Positions 52,981 through 61,837 of a stretch of 64,000 nucleotides of DNA are shown here, one piece after another. The translations under genes and the position numbers were made by a program. The stretch is from assembly GCA_964571855.1 (NCBI GenBank), contig CAZNDO010000015.1:1-64000 (forward strand). Direction: 5' to 3'. Origin of the DNA: CAYYFX01 sp964571855. GTDB lineage: Bacteria > ARS69. How positions within the stretch are numbered: the first letter of the stretch is position 1; every line of letters starts with the position of its first letter. A model generated the notes under the pieces. That model was not told the DNA's origin. It did not search any database and saw nothing but the letters and a program-made list of their open reading frames with translations.

Positions 52981-53910
52981 TCACCCCTGGGGAACGAGGC
53001 GCGGCGCCCAGGTCCAGCCGGCGATCCGCTCCAGATCGCGGCAGCGCCGCTCGAGGTCCCGGCGGGTCAGGCCGCGCAGGCGGTCCAGCGAGAAGGCCTC
53101 CACGGTGAACGACGCGCACACGGTGCCGGCCAGCAGCGCGCGGTGCATGGACTCGAACCCGAGATCCCCGGACTCCGCCAGGAATCCCACGAACCCGCCC
53201 GCGAACGTGTCGCCCGCGCCGGTGGGGTCCCGCACGTCCTCCACCGGGTAGGCCGGCAGGCGGTACAGGCCGCCCTCGCCCACCAGCATGGCGCCGTACG
53301 CCCCGAGCTTCACGACGACGCGCGACGGTCCCATCCCCAGGATACGGCGCGCGGCCCGGACCGGATTGGTCTCCCCGGTCAGGTCCTTCGCCTCGGTCTC
53401 GTTCACCACGAGCACATCCACGCGTTCCAGCAGTCGCACGAGCGCGTCCCGCTTCCCGTGGATCCAGAAGTTCATCGTGTCGCACACGACGAGCTCCGGC
53501 TTCGCCACCTGGTCCAGCACGGACATCTGCAGGTCGGGGTCGATGTTCGCGAGGAACACGAAGCGCTCCTTCCGGAGCGCCTCCGGGATCTCGGGCCGGA
53601 AGCCCTGGAACACGTTGAGGTGCGTGGCGTGCGTGGTGGCGTCGCCCATCGCGTCGTCGTACGAGCCGGTCCACCGGAACGTGTCCCCCGGCGCCGCGAC
53701 CAGACCGCTGGTGTCCACGCCGCGCGCGCGCAGGAAGTCCAGCGACGCCGCGTCGAAGTCCGTGCCCACCACCGCCACGATCTTCACCGGAGCGAACAGG
53801 CTCGCCGCCGCCGCGAAGTACGTGGCGGAGCCGCCGAGCGCCTCCTCCGCGCGCCCGAACGGCGTGCTGACGGTGTCGAAGGCGACCGAACCGACCACCA
53901 GGATGCTCAT
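52981..53910 (-). CDS. PfkB-family sugar/nucleoside kinase
   Basis: A 309-residue ribokinase-fold kinase. The N-terminal glycine motif is visible (LGGSATYFAAAASLFAPV), and the C-terminal signature DPTGAGDTFAGGFVGF holds the catalytic aspartate. VVCDTMNFWIHGKRDAL and VVNETEAKDLTG recall the adenosine/inosine-kinase-like branch seen in many bacteria beside housekeeping genes. The phosphate acceptor cannot be fixed from sequence alone. The ATG at 53910 is 13 bases after argS. Confidence 0.88.
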   Translation of the reverse strand: MSILVVGSVAFDTVSTPFGRAEEALGGSATYFAAAASLFAPVKIVAVVGTDFDAASLDFLRARGVDTSGLVAAPGDTFRWTGSYDDAMGDATTHATHLNVFQGFRPEIPEALRKERFVFLANIDPDLQMSVLDQVAKPELVVCDTMNFWIHGKRDALVRLLERVDVLVVNETEAKDLTGETNPVRAARRILGMGPSRVVVKLGAYGAMLVGEGGLYRLPAYPVEDVRDPTGAGDTFAGGFVGFLAESGDLGFESMHRALLAGTVCASFTVEAFSLDRLRGLTRRDLERRCRDLERIAGWTWAPRLVPQG

Positions 53911-53923
53911 GCGCTTCGCCCCC

Positions 53924-55732
53924 TCACATCTCCTCGAGTGCGTCGATGCCGAGGAGGCCGAGACCGTCCCGGAGGACGTCCGCGAGCACCCCGACCAGGA
54001 ACAGCCGTGCGCGCGTGAGCTCCGCGTCGTCCCCGAGCACGCGGAACGACGCGTCCTGCTTCCCGCGCGTGTAGAACCGGTGGTACGCGCCGGCCACGTC
54101 GCGCAGGTACGCCACGAGCCGGTGCGGCTCCAGCGCCCGCGCGGACTCCTTCACGACCTCCGGGTACCGGAGCAGCACGCGCATCATGGCCTGCTCCTCC
54201 TCCCCGTCGAGGCGGGCGAGCGCCGGCGGGCCCGCGCTCCCCTCCCGCGCGGCGCGCGCCATGGGCTGCCGGAAGATGCTCCGCGTGCGGGCGTGCGCGT
54301 ACTGCACGTAGAACACCGGGTTGTCCAGCGTCTGCGCCTTCGCCAGCTCCAGGTCGAAATCCAGGTGGCTCGACGCCTTGCGCATCAGGAAGAAGAAGCG
54401 CGAGACGTCCTTCCCCACCTCCTCCACCAGCTCCTCCAGCGTGACCAGCTCCCCGCCGCGCTTCGACATCTTCACCGGCTCGCCGGCGCGCAGCAGGTTC
54501 ACCTGCTGCACGATCACCACCGTGAGCCAGTCCGCCGGGCAGCCGAGCGCCACCGTGGCGGAGTGCAGCCGCTTGATGTAGCCGTGATGGTCCGGGCCCC
54601 AGACGTCGATCACCCGGTCGAAGCCGCGGCGGCGCTTGTCCAGGTGGTAGGCCACGTCCCCCAGCAGGTACGTGGGCTCGCCCGTGGAGCGGCGGATCAC
54701 GCGGTCCTTGTCGTCGCCGAAGGCGGTGGACACGAACCACTTCGCGCCCTCCTCCGTGCGCACGTGGCCCGCCGCCTCGAGCGCGCGCTCGGCCTCGGCC
54801 AGCCGGCTGCCGCCGCCGTCCGCGTCCCCGTGCAGGGACGACTCGCGGAAGAAGAGGTCGAAGCGGGCACCGAAACGCTCCAGCGCGTCCCGCGCCGCGC
54901 CCAGCATGGACGCGATCCCGAGCCCGGAGAAGTCCAGCGAGCCGGCCACGGCGTCCACCGCGGCGACGGACGGCACGCCGTCCGCGCCGACCTCCGCCGC
55001 GAGCTGCGCGATCGTGGCGCCGGCATCCGCGCGCCGCCCGAACTCCGCCGCGACGGCCGCCGGATCCAGGCCGCGCGCCTCCAGCCCGCGCACGGCGCGC
55101 GCCAGGCTCCCGGCGAGGTCGGTGACGTACTCGCCGCGGTATGCGTCCTCCGCGAGCGCGGCGTCCCGGCCGCACTGCTGCAGGAAGCGCGTCCGCAAGG
55201 ACTCGCCGAAGATCCGCGCCTGGTTGCCCTCGTCGTTCACGTAGTACTCCGCGCTCGCGTCGACGCCCGTCGCGCGCAGCAGGCGGATGCACGCGTCGCC
55301 GTACGCCGCGGCGCGCGCCGAGACCACGTTGAGCGGGCCGGTGGGGTTCGCGCTGACGAACTCGATCTGCATGCGCCCGAGCTCGCGCGCCATCGCCGGG
55401 TCCTTCAGGATGGCGGCGCGCCCCTCCGGAACCGCGAGACGCTCCAGGAACGCGTGCATCCCCTCCGGGCGGACGCGGAAGTTGATGAAGCCCGGGCCCG
55501 CCACCTCCGCCTCCGCCCACGACGCGGACAGCGACGCGATGAGCCGCTCGGCGATGCGGCGCGGGTTGTCCCGGACGAGGTCCTTCAGGAGGAACGCCGC
55601 GTTCGTGGCGAAGTCCCCGTGCGACGGATCCCGCGGGGCGTCCAGCGTCATCCGGTCCAGCACGGCCGCGTCCACGTCCGGGAACGCGGACCGGACGGAC
55701 TTCCGCACCTCGTCGAGCAGGAGCTCCCGCAT
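53924..55732 (-). CDS. argS: Arginyl-tRNA synthetase with altered HIGH motif
   Basis: ArgRS charges tRNA-Arg. The 602-residue protein has the usual N-terminal add-on domain (DPSHGDFATNAAFLL), the class I catalytic domain (EFVSANPTGPLNVVSARAAA, YYVNDEGNQARIFGESL, VWGPDHHGYIKRL), KMSKRGGELVTL as the KMSKS loop, and a helical anticodon domain (YVQYAHARTRSIFRQ). The HIGH tetrapeptide is NVVS at residues 135-138: both histidines are missing. Everything else looks functional and no second argS is in the window. It lies between rsfS and the PfkB kinase with short gaps. Confidence 0.95.
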   Translation of the reverse strand: MRELLLDEVRKSVRSAFPDVDAAVLDRMTLDAPRDPSHGDFATNAAFLLKDLVRDNPRRIAERLIASLSASWAEAEVAGPGFINFRVRPEGMHAFLERLAVPEGRAAILKDPAMARELGRMQIEFVSANPTGPLNVVSARAAAYGDACIRLLRATGVDASAEYYVNDEGNQARIFGESLRTRFLQQCGRDAALAEDAYRGEYVTDLAGSLARAVRGLEARGLDPAAVAAEFGRRADAGATIAQLAAEVGADGVPSVAAVDAVAGSLDFSGLGIASMLGAARDALERFGARFDLFFRESSLHGDADGGGSRLAEAERALEAAGHVRTEEGAKWFVSTAFGDDKDRVIRRSTGEPTYLLGDVAYHLDKRRRGFDRVIDVWGPDHHGYIKRLHSATVALGCPADWLTVVIVQQVNLLRAGEPVKMSKRGGELVTLEELVEEVGKDVSRFFFLMRKASSHLDFDLELAKAQTLDNPVFYVQYAHARTRSIFRQPMARAAREGSAGPPALARLDGEEEQAMMRVLLRYPEVVKESARALEPHRLVAYLRDVAGAYHRFYTRGKQDASFRVLGDDAELTRARLFLVGVLADVLRDGLGLLGIDALEEM

Positions 55733-55748
55733 CTCGTTCCCCTCGGGG

Positions 55749-56111
55749 TCAGGCGATCTCGCGCAGGTCGTCCTCGACCCGCGTGACCGGGGCGTCGCCC
55801 CAGAGCGTCTCGAGCGAGTAGAACCGGCGCGTCTCGCCCAGGAACACGTGCACCACCACGTCCACGTAGTCCAGCAGCACCCAGCGGCGACCCTCCAGGC
55901 CCTCCACGTGCCAGCTGCGCGTGCCCTCCGCCTTCAGCTTCTCCAGGATGTGGTCCGCCACGGCCTTCACCTGCGTGTCCGAGTCCGCGGTCATCACCAC
56001 GAACCGGTCGGTGGCCGACGTGAGGGCGTGCACGTCCAGGATCAGGATGTCGCGGGCCTTCTTCTCGAGGGCGAGGTGGGCGATGCGCTCGGCGAGCTCG
56101 GCGGAAGTCAA
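55749..56111 (-). CDS. rsfS: Ribosome silencing factor RsfS
   Basis: RsfS binds L14 on the 50S subunit and blocks subunit joining when nutrients fail. The ~120-residue protein has the family pattern: LALEKKARDILILDVHALT, TDRFVVMTADSDTQVKAVADHI, WVLLDYVDVVVHVF and RRFYSLETLWGDAP. The TTG at 56111 gives family-like length but its GAGGAG is 12 bases away. An in-frame ATG at 56210, only a few bases past the predicted transcription start, would add a low-complexity tail. It leads rsfS-argS-PfkB. Confidence 0.92.
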   Translation of the reverse strand: MTSAELAERIAHLALEKKARDILILDVHALTSATDRFVVMTADSDTQVKAVADHILEKLKAEGTRSWHVEGLEGRRWVLLDYVDVVVHVFLGETRRFYSLETLWGDAPVTRVEDDLREIA

Positions 56112-56220
56112 CGGAACGGTCGGCTCCTCGCGGCGCGGTCGGCGGGCCGTCCCGTCGGGGAACGTCCCGTCGGGGCCTTCGAGCCCGCTCCGCGCCGACA
56201 GACGCGGCATCGGAACGGGC

Positions 56221-56250
56221 AGTCTACCACGCCCCCCGCCAGGGGGCCAA
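56221..56250 (-). promoter_or_regulatory. Promoter of rsfS-argS
   Basis: On the minus strand TTGGCC (56245-56250), 18 bases, TAGACT (56221-56226). It lies over the 3' end of the upstream transporter gene. Confidence 0.45.
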
Positions 56251-56739
56251 TCGACGATGCAGCGCGACGACGACGGCGCCGGTGACGAGGCCGAGCGGGA
56301 CCGCCGTGGCCACGAGGATCGGGACGAGGAGGAGGGCGCCCGGGCCCACGGCCAGCAGCGCGGAGAGGACCGCAAGCTGCGCCACCACGTGGGCCACGGA
56401 GCCCAGCACGCTCACTCCGAGAAGGGACAGGGGCGGCACGAGGAGCCGCAGGGCGGCCGCCATCGTGGCCAGTGCCGCGACGCTGCCCGCCGCGGACAGG
56501 GCGAACGACGGGCCGCCCAGCGTGCCCAGCACGAGCCCCCCGAGCAGGACGCGCACGGTCGTGACGACGGCCGCCGCGCCCGGTCCCAGGCGGACGAGCA
56601 CGAGCAACGTGACGCCGTTCGCGAGGCCGAGCCGCAGCCACGGCACCGGCCGCGGGATCAGCCCCTCGGCGATCTGCAGCGTGGCCGCCACGGCCGCGAG
56701 CAGCGCCAGCCGCGCGGCATCGCGCGCGCCGAGCCTCAC
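56224..56739 (-). CDS. Gx-family / heptaprenyl diphosphate synthase component I-like membrane protein
   Basis: A 171-residue membrane protein with five or six helices. It resembles the family named heptaprenyl diphosphate synthase component I or Gx transporter, whose fold is like ECF S components (AATLQIAEGLIPRPVPWLRLGLANGVTLLVL, LGGPSFALSAAGSVAAL). The GTG at 56739 overlaps the NusG-II gene stop (GTGA). The order polyprenyl synthase-ApbE-NusG II-Gx is known from Firmicutes and hints at a link to quinones or flavin-linked electron transfer. An orphan ecfT is at 26944-27723. Confidence 0.85.
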   Translation of the reverse strand: MRLGARDAARLALLAAVAATLQIAEGLIPRPVPWLRLGLANGVTLLVLVRLGPGAAAVVTTVRVLLGGLVLGTLGGPSFALSAAGSVAALATMAAALRLLVPPLSLLGVSVLGSVAHVVAQLAVLSALLAVGPGALLLVPILVATAVPLGLVTGAVVVALHRRLAPWRGAW

Positions 56740-57155
56740 CGGGTCACCGCGTCGGGCTCGCCCGCGCGGGGCGGGCTCGCCGTGCCCCCGCGCACGCGCA
56801 CGAGGACCTCGTTCGGGACGCACGCGATGAGGTCGCCCGGCTGATGCTTCGCTCCCGTGGCCACGCACACCTGCTGCGCGCAGGAGGACGACACCACGCG
56901 CACCTCGCCGTGCCGCACCGCGATCGTCACGTCGCCCAGGCAGCCGCGCACCGTGATGTCGGCGTCCCGGTCCAGCGGGAGCACCGCCGCCTCGCTCCGG
57001 CCCACCGTCACGACGGCCCGCAGCGGCCCGTCCCCGGGGGGACGCGCCAGCCGCGGCGCGAGCAGGGCGAGGACCACCAGCGCGACGCACAGCGCCCGGT
57101 CCGCCCACGTCGTGGCGGCGAGGAGCGCGCGCAGCCGGAACGGGTCGGCGCTCAC
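56736..57155 (-). CDS. NusG domain II protein, membrane-anchored
   Basis: A 139-residue protein with one N-terminal membrane helix (ALCVALVVLALLAPRLA) and an extracytoplasmic NusG-II domain. The domain signature is clear: GCLGDVTIAVRHGEVRVVSSSC, QQVCVATGAKHQPGDLIACVPNEVLVRV. The cysteines are conserved in the family; their role is unknown. The GTG at 57155 overlaps the apbE stop (GTGA). Such proteins commonly accompany ApbE and Gx transporters. Confidence 0.88.
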   Translation of the reverse strand: MSADPFRLRALLAATTWADRALCVALVVLALLAPRLARPPGDGPLRAVVTVGRSEAAVLPLDRDADITVRGCLGDVTIAVRHGEVRVVSSSCAQQVCVATGAKHQPGDLIACVPNEVLVRVRGGTASPPRAGEPDAVTR

Positions 57156-58171
57156 GGCAGCCGGAGCGCGGCGAACCCCGGCGTCTCGCGCTCGACGAGC
57201 GCGCCGTCCGCCCCGAGCGACAGGATCATCCCCTCGAGATCGCCCTGGCGCTCCAGCGCCGCGATGCCTTCCTGCGGCCCGAGGACGAACGCCGCCGTGG
57301 CCCACGCATCCGCCGTCGCGCAGTCGGGCGCCACGACGGTGACGCTGACCGCGCCGCGCGCCGGCCGGCCCGTGGCGGGATCCAGCAGGTGGTGGTAGCG
57401 CACGCCGCCGGCCTCGAAGAAGCGCTCGTAGTCCCCGGACGTGGCCACCGCGGCGCCCTCCGGGACGCGGATGCGGCAGTACAGCGCGGACGGATCGCGC
57501 GGATGCTGCACGCCCACGATCCAGGGCTCGCCGCCCGGCTTCGCGCCGCGGCACGCCAGATCGCCGCCCGCGTTCACCAGGCACGCCGCCCCGGTGCGGG
57601 ACAGCACGTCGGCGGCCCGGTCCACGGCCCAGCCCTTCGCGATGCCCCCGAGGTCCAGCGTGGATCGCGCCCCGGCATCCACCCACGTGCGCGGCGCGTC
57701 CGCGCGGTGCAGCGCCCGCCAGTCCACGGTGCGGAGCGCCGCGGCGATGGACGCGGAGTCCGGGAGCGCGGGGTGCTCGGGGAAGCCCCATACCCGCACG
57801 AGGGCGCCGATCGTGGGATCGAAGGCGCCGCCCGTCCGGCCCGAAACGTGCAGCGAGGCGGCGAGCATGGCGTCCAGCTCCGCGCCGACCGCGAACACGG
57901 AGTCCGCGCGCGCGTTCACGCGGGAGAGCGCGCTCGTGGAGTCGTGCGGCGTGGCCAGCGCCTCCACGCGTCGCAGTTCCGCGAACGCCGCGTCCAGGCT
58001 GCGCTCCGCGGCGGACTCGCTGCGGCTCACCACCTTCATCTCGACGACCGTGCCCATGGCGGTCCCGGCACGCGTGTGCACGGCGGGTGTGGAGGATCCC
58101 GCGCAGGCGGCGACGGCCGCGGCGCACGCTGCCGCCGCGAGGAACGCGCGACCGGGAACAGCGGGAGCCAC
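57152..58171 (-). CDS. apbE: FAD:protein FMN transferase (ApbE lipoprotein)
   Basis: ApbE attaches FMN covalently to threonine or serine of exported flavoproteins such as Rnf/Nqr subunits. The 339-residue protein starts with GTG and a lipoprotein signal (AAAVAACAG). Family motifs are TAMGTVVEM, STLDLGGIAKGWAVDRA, VNAGGDLACRG, TSGDYERFFEAGGVRYHHLLDPATGRPA and ATADAWATAAFVLG. No Rnf or Nqr subunit is in the window. It lies ten bases after the polyprenyl synthase gene and overlaps the NusG-II gene. Confidence 0.94.
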   Translation of the reverse strand: MAPAVPGRAFLAAAACAAAVAACAGSSTPAVHTRAGTAMGTVVEMKVVSRSESAAERSLDAAFAELRRVEALATPHDSTSALSRVNARADSVFAVGAELDAMLAASLHVSGRTGGAFDPTIGALVRVWGFPEHPALPDSASIAAALRTVDWRALHRADAPRTWVDAGARSTLDLGGIAKGWAVDRAADVLSRTGAACLVNAGGDLACRGAKPGGEPWIVGVQHPRDPSALYCRIRVPEGAAVATSGDYERFFEAGGVRYHHLLDPATGRPARGAVSVTVVAPDCATADAWATAAFVLGPQEGIAALERQGDLEGMILSLGADGALVERETPGFAALRLP

Positions 58172-58181
58172 GCGACGCGCC

Positions 58182-59201
58182 TCAGCGCCCGCGGGCGATC
58201 ATGTACTCCACGGTGGCCAGCAGGGGCGCGACGGCGGGGTGGCCGTTCAGGAAGGCCAGCCGGTCGCGCGCGGCGTACGCGAACTCCAGCGCCCGCTCGC
58301 GCGCGCGCTCCGCGCCGCCGGAGGAAAGGACGAACTCCCGCGCGCCCTCCCACTCCGCGTCCGTGACGTTCCCGCGCGCGAACCACTCGGCCACGGCGCG
58401 CCCGCGGCGGGCGTCCCCCATCTCCAGCGCGCAGAGCAGCGGGAGCGTGGCGAAGCCGAGCCGGAAGTCCGTCCCCACCGGCTTGCCGATGGACTCCGGA
58501 TCCCCGGCGTAGTCGAAGATGTCGTCCACGATCTGGAACGCCCGGCCGAGGTCCCGTCCGAACGCCGACAGCCGCGCGATCCCGTCCTCGGGCAGCCCCG
58601 CCAGCAGCGCGCCGATCTCGCACGACGACACGAACAGCGCGCCCGTCTTCTCGTCCACGATGCGCAGGTACTCGTCGACGCCGAGCCGCGGATCCCGGCG
58701 GGCCGCGTACTCCCGGTTCATCCCGCGGGTCATGCGGTAGGTGTGGTGCACCAGCACGTGCAGCGCGTCGTGCAGGCGGTGCTCGCACAGGAGCTCGAAC
58801 CCGGACGTGAACAGGTAATCCCCCATCAGGATGGCCGCCTGCTGTCCCCAGCGGTGGTTCACCGTGGGGTAGCCGCGACGCATCGTGGTGTCGTCCAGGC
58901 AGTCGTCGTGCAGCAGCGTGGCGGTGTGCACCATCTCGATGACGGCGGACGACCACAGCACCGCATCCCGGTCCGCCGGCCCGAGCCGCGAGATCAGCAG
59001 CAGCAGCAGCGGACGGACCCGCTTGCCGCGCATGGCCAGCACGTGCTCCAGGATCTCCGCCGTCATGGGGATGTCGGGGCGCTGGATCTTCGCGAGGCGC
59101 CCCTCGATCTGCTCGAGATCCTCGCGAACGAGCTCGAACACCTCGGCAAGCGTCATGGGGCGGCCCGGCGTCGAGCGGGAGCGCGCCAGCGAATCGGGCA
59201 T
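58182..59201 (-). CDS. Trans-polyprenyl diphosphate synthase
   Basis: A 339-residue isoprenyl chain elongase that makes the side chain of quinones. Both aspartate-rich motifs are present: LLHDDCLDDTTMRRG and FQIVDDIFDYAGD, with MRGKRVRPLLLLL at the N-terminal side. The residues before the first motif are small, which suggests a long chain (C30-C40), but length cannot be fixed by eye. The ATG at 59201 follows a good promoter. It heads the apbE-NusG II-Gx cluster. Confidence 0.93.
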   Translation of the reverse strand: MPDSLARSRSTPGRPMTLAEVFELVREDLEQIEGRLAKIQRPDIPMTAEILEHVLAMRGKRVRPLLLLLISRLGPADRDAVLWSSAVIEMVHTATLLHDDCLDDTTMRRGYPTVNHRWGQQAAILMGDYLFTSGFELLCEHRLHDALHVLVHHTYRMTRGMNREYAARRDPRLGVDEYLRIVDEKTGALFVSSCEIGALLAGLPEDGIARLSAFGRDLGRAFQIVDDIFDYAGDPESIGKPVGTDFRLGFATLPLLCALEMGDARRGRAVAEWFARGNVTDAEWEGAREFVLSSGGAERARERALEFAYAARDRLAFLNGHPAVAPLLATVEYMIARGR

Positions 59202-59282
59202 CGAGGACGGACTCCGTCGAAGGGATCGGCCGACCCGCGCGCGATCGTGGGTGACGCCGGCGCGGTCCGGAATCGGCCCGAC

Positions 59283-59311
59283 AAGGTAGCAACTCCGGGG
59301 GCGGGCGTCAA
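59283..59311 (-). promoter_or_regulatory. Promoter of the polyprenyl synthase operon
   Basis: On the minus strand TTGACG (59306-59311), 17 bases, TACCTT (59283-59288) preceded by TGC. Confidence 0.65.
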
Positions 59312-59377
59312 CGCGACGCCTCCCCGCCCCGCGCCGGAACCGACGCCATTGCAGCAGGTTGCCGGACCGGCCGCGGC

Positions 59378-59406
59378 TTGTCCGCCGGGGGGCGCCGTGC
59401 TAGCGT
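59378..59406 (+). promoter_or_regulatory. Promoter of the YfhO gene, predicting a leaderless mRNA
   Basis: TTGTCC (59378-59383), 17 bases, TAGCGT (59401-59406) preceded by TGC. The expected start at about 59413 is one base before the ATG. Confidence 0.6.
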
Positions 59407-59413
59407 GCTCCGG

Positions 59414-61837
59414 ATGCGTCGCTCCGACGGGTTCGCGTCCGTGGCCCTCGCCGCCGTCACGCTCGGCCTGTTCGCGCCGGCGCTCCTCGGCCGTGTCGCG
59501 ATCTTCACCTGGAACATGGACGTGTGGCACCCGTGGGCGGCCACGGCGTCCCCGGACGACCTGGCGCGCCCGACGCGCCTGGCCGACTGCCCACGGCAGT
59601 TCTACGCGATGCGCGCGACGCTGGACGCCGCCGTGGACGGCGGCCGGATCCCGCTCTGGAACCCGCAGATGCTCTGCGGGACGCCCTTCCTCGCGAACTT
59701 CCAGCCCGGCGTGTTCTACCCGCCGAACCTCCTGCTGGCGGTCTCCGGCCTGGACGTCCTCCGGCAGATGGACCTCTTCCTGGCCGGTCACTTCGTCCTG
59801 GCGTCCCTGGGGACCTACTTCCTGCTCCGGTCCTGGGGCGTCACCGTGGCGGCCGCGCTGCTGGGCGCGCTCGTCTTCGTCTGGGGCGGTTTCAACGCGG
59901 CCCGCACCGGAATCCCCACGATGCCGGCCACCGGGGCGTGGCTGCCCTGGGCCATCCTGGCGACCCGCCGGTGGTTCGCGCGCCGGGACGGCGTGGCCTT
60001 CGCGGGCATCGCCCTGTCCCTGGCCCTGTCCGGCCTCGCCGGCTTCGCCCAGATCTTCGTGTTCGTGGGCTACGGCTTCGGGCTGTTCGGCATCGTCGAG
60101 GGCGTTCGCCGTCGCCCCGCGCCGACCGCTCGCACGTGGGCCGGCTGGGCGGCGGCCGGCCTGCTGGGCCTGGTCCTCGTGTCCGTTCATCTCGTTCCCA
60201 CGGCGGAGTTCATCCGCCTGTGCACGAACGCGGACAACCCGCCGGCGATGCTCGCGTCGGGCACGCTGCACCCCTGGGCCGCCGCGAAATTCCTCGTGCC
60301 CGAGCTGCTCGGGCACCCGGCGGACGGCACCAACGTCGACTGGATGCTCTCGATGGGCGACGGGTACTACTCGCAGACCGAGCACAGCACCGCGTCGTAC
60401 GCGGGCATCCTCCCGCTGCTGCTCGCCGCCGCCACGGTGCTGGCACCCGGCGACCGCCGCCGCGCGACCCTCGCGTCCCTGCTGCTGCTCGCCCTCGGGA
60501 TCGCGCTCTGCCTGCACTCGCCGCTGACGGCGCTCCTCGCCGAGCTTCCCGGGATGGGATTCTCGCGGCCGGACCGCGCCACGTACTTCACCGGCTTCGC
60601 CCTCGCCCTGCTGGCGGGGCTCGGCGCCGACCGGCTGGGCGGAAACGAAGGCCCCGGACTGCGCCGCGGCGCGAATCTCCTGGCGATCGCGACGGCGGGC
60701 ATCGTCGCGGGGTTCGCGCTCGTCCTGCTCGGCGCGGGCGCGCGGGCCCTCCCCGCCGAGATCGGTCAAGCCCTCGGCGATGCTGCGGTGCGGCGCGCGG
60801 CCGCGGTCACGCTGGCCGTCACGATCGCGTCCGGCGCGCTCGTCATCGCGCGCGCCGCCGGAAGGATCGGCGGCCCCGCTTTCCTCGCGCTGGCGCTCGT
60901 GGTCGCGGGCGCGGACCTCGCGGCCTACGCGAACCGCCTGAACGTGATGCAGCCGCGCGAGTCGGTCTACCGCGCGCCCGCTCCCGGGGGCTCACTCGAG
61001 TTCCTGCAGGCGCGCCGGCACGCGGACGCACCCTTCCGGATCTTCCGGTACGAGCCGTTCCGCAGCCAGTTCCGCGGCGTGCTGCCGGCGGCCACGGCGT
61101 CCATGTATGGCCTGGAGGATGTGCTCGGATTCGACTCGCTGAACCAGGAGCGCGCCCGCGAGATCCTGGACGCGGTGGACCCCGAGATCATGGTGCGTCG
61201 CGGCAACTTCCGCGGCACCGCGCGCGCGGACGTGCTGGACTCCCCCATCCTGGATCTCCTCGGCGCGCGGTACGTGCTCGCGGAGCCCGTGGTGGCCGCC
61301 CTCCCCGGGCTGACGCTCGTGCACCGGTCGGACCTCTCGGTGTTCGAGAACCCGGACGTGCTGCCCCGCGCCTTCCTCGCGGGCGAGGTCCGCGTGATCC
61401 CGGATCCGCGGCAGCTCCTGGCCGCGCTGGCGCGCCCGGAGCGCCCGCTGGATCTTTGCGCCTTCTCGGAGGTTCCCCTTCCGGACTGGCCGGGGGACGC
61501 CGGTGCCGACGGCGGGCCCCCGGGGAGCGCGCGCGTCGCGGAGCACGCCGCCGAGAGGGTTCGCGTGGCGGTGGAGCCGGCCCGCGACGCGCTGCTCGTG
61601 CTCGCGGACGCGTATTATCCAGGGTGGAAGGCCTTCGTGGACGGCGCCGAACGACCGATCCACCGGGTGGACCACGTGCTGCGGGGGGTCGTCGTGCATC
61701 CAGGGGATCGCGAGGTGGTGTTCGAGTACCGGCCGGACTCCTTCCGGCTCGGGGCGGCGCTGAGCCTGGCCGCGCTCGTCGTGACCGCCGGGACGGCGGC
61801 CGCGCTCGGGCGCGGGCGGAAGGGGCGCGCGTCATGA
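59414..61837 (+). CDS. YfhO-family multipass membrane protein
   Basis: An 807-residue protein with a dozen or more membrane helices and a C-terminal extracytoplasmic part (~residues 500-780). N-terminal features of the GT-C-like YfhO family are visible: IPLWNPQMLCGTPFLANFQPGVFYPPNLLL, and later GMGFSRPDRATYFTGFALALLAG and LVLADAYYPGWKAFVDG, a strong YfhO hallmark. YfhO proteins are thought to glycosylate cell-surface polymers using lipid-linked sugars. The ATG at 59414 agrees with the promoter directly upstream. The next gene overlaps its stop (ATGA). Confidence 0.87.
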   Translation: MRRSDGFASVALAAVTLGLFAPALLGRVAIFTWNMDVWHPWAATASPDDLARPTRLADCPRQFYAMRATLDAAVDGGRIPLWNPQMLCGTPFLANFQPGVFYPPNLLLAVSGLDVLRQMDLFLAGHFVLASLGTYFLLRSWGVTVAAALLGALVFVWGGFNAARTGIPTMPATGAWLPWAILATRRWFARRDGVAFAGIALSLALSGLAGFAQIFVFVGYGFGLFGIVEGVRRRPAPTARTWAGWAAAGLLGLVLVSVHLVPTAEFIRLCTNADNPPAMLASGTLHPWAAAKFLVPELLGHPADGTNVDWMLSMGDGYYSQTEHSTASYAGILPLLLAAATVLAPGDRRRATLASLLLLALGIALCLHSPLTALLAELPGMGFSRPDRATYFTGFALALLAGLGADRLGGNEGPGLRRGANLLAIATAGIVAGFALVLLGAGARALPAEIGQALGDAAVRRAAAVTLAVTIASGALVIARAAGRIGGPAFLALALVVAGADLAAYANRLNVMQPRESVYRAPAPGGSLEFLQARRHADAPFRIFRYEPFRSQFRGVLPAATASMYGLEDVLGFDSLNQERAREILDAVDPEIMVRRGNFRGTARADVLDSPILDLLGARYVLAEPVVAALPGLTLVHRSDLSVFENPDVLPRAFLAGEVRVIPDPRQLLAALARPERPLDLCAFSEVPLPDWPGDAGADGGPPGSARVAEHAAERVRVAVEPARDALLVLADAYYPGWKAFVDGAERPIHRVDHVLRGVVVHPGDREVVFEYRPDSFRLGAALSLAALVVTAGTAAALGRGRKGRAS

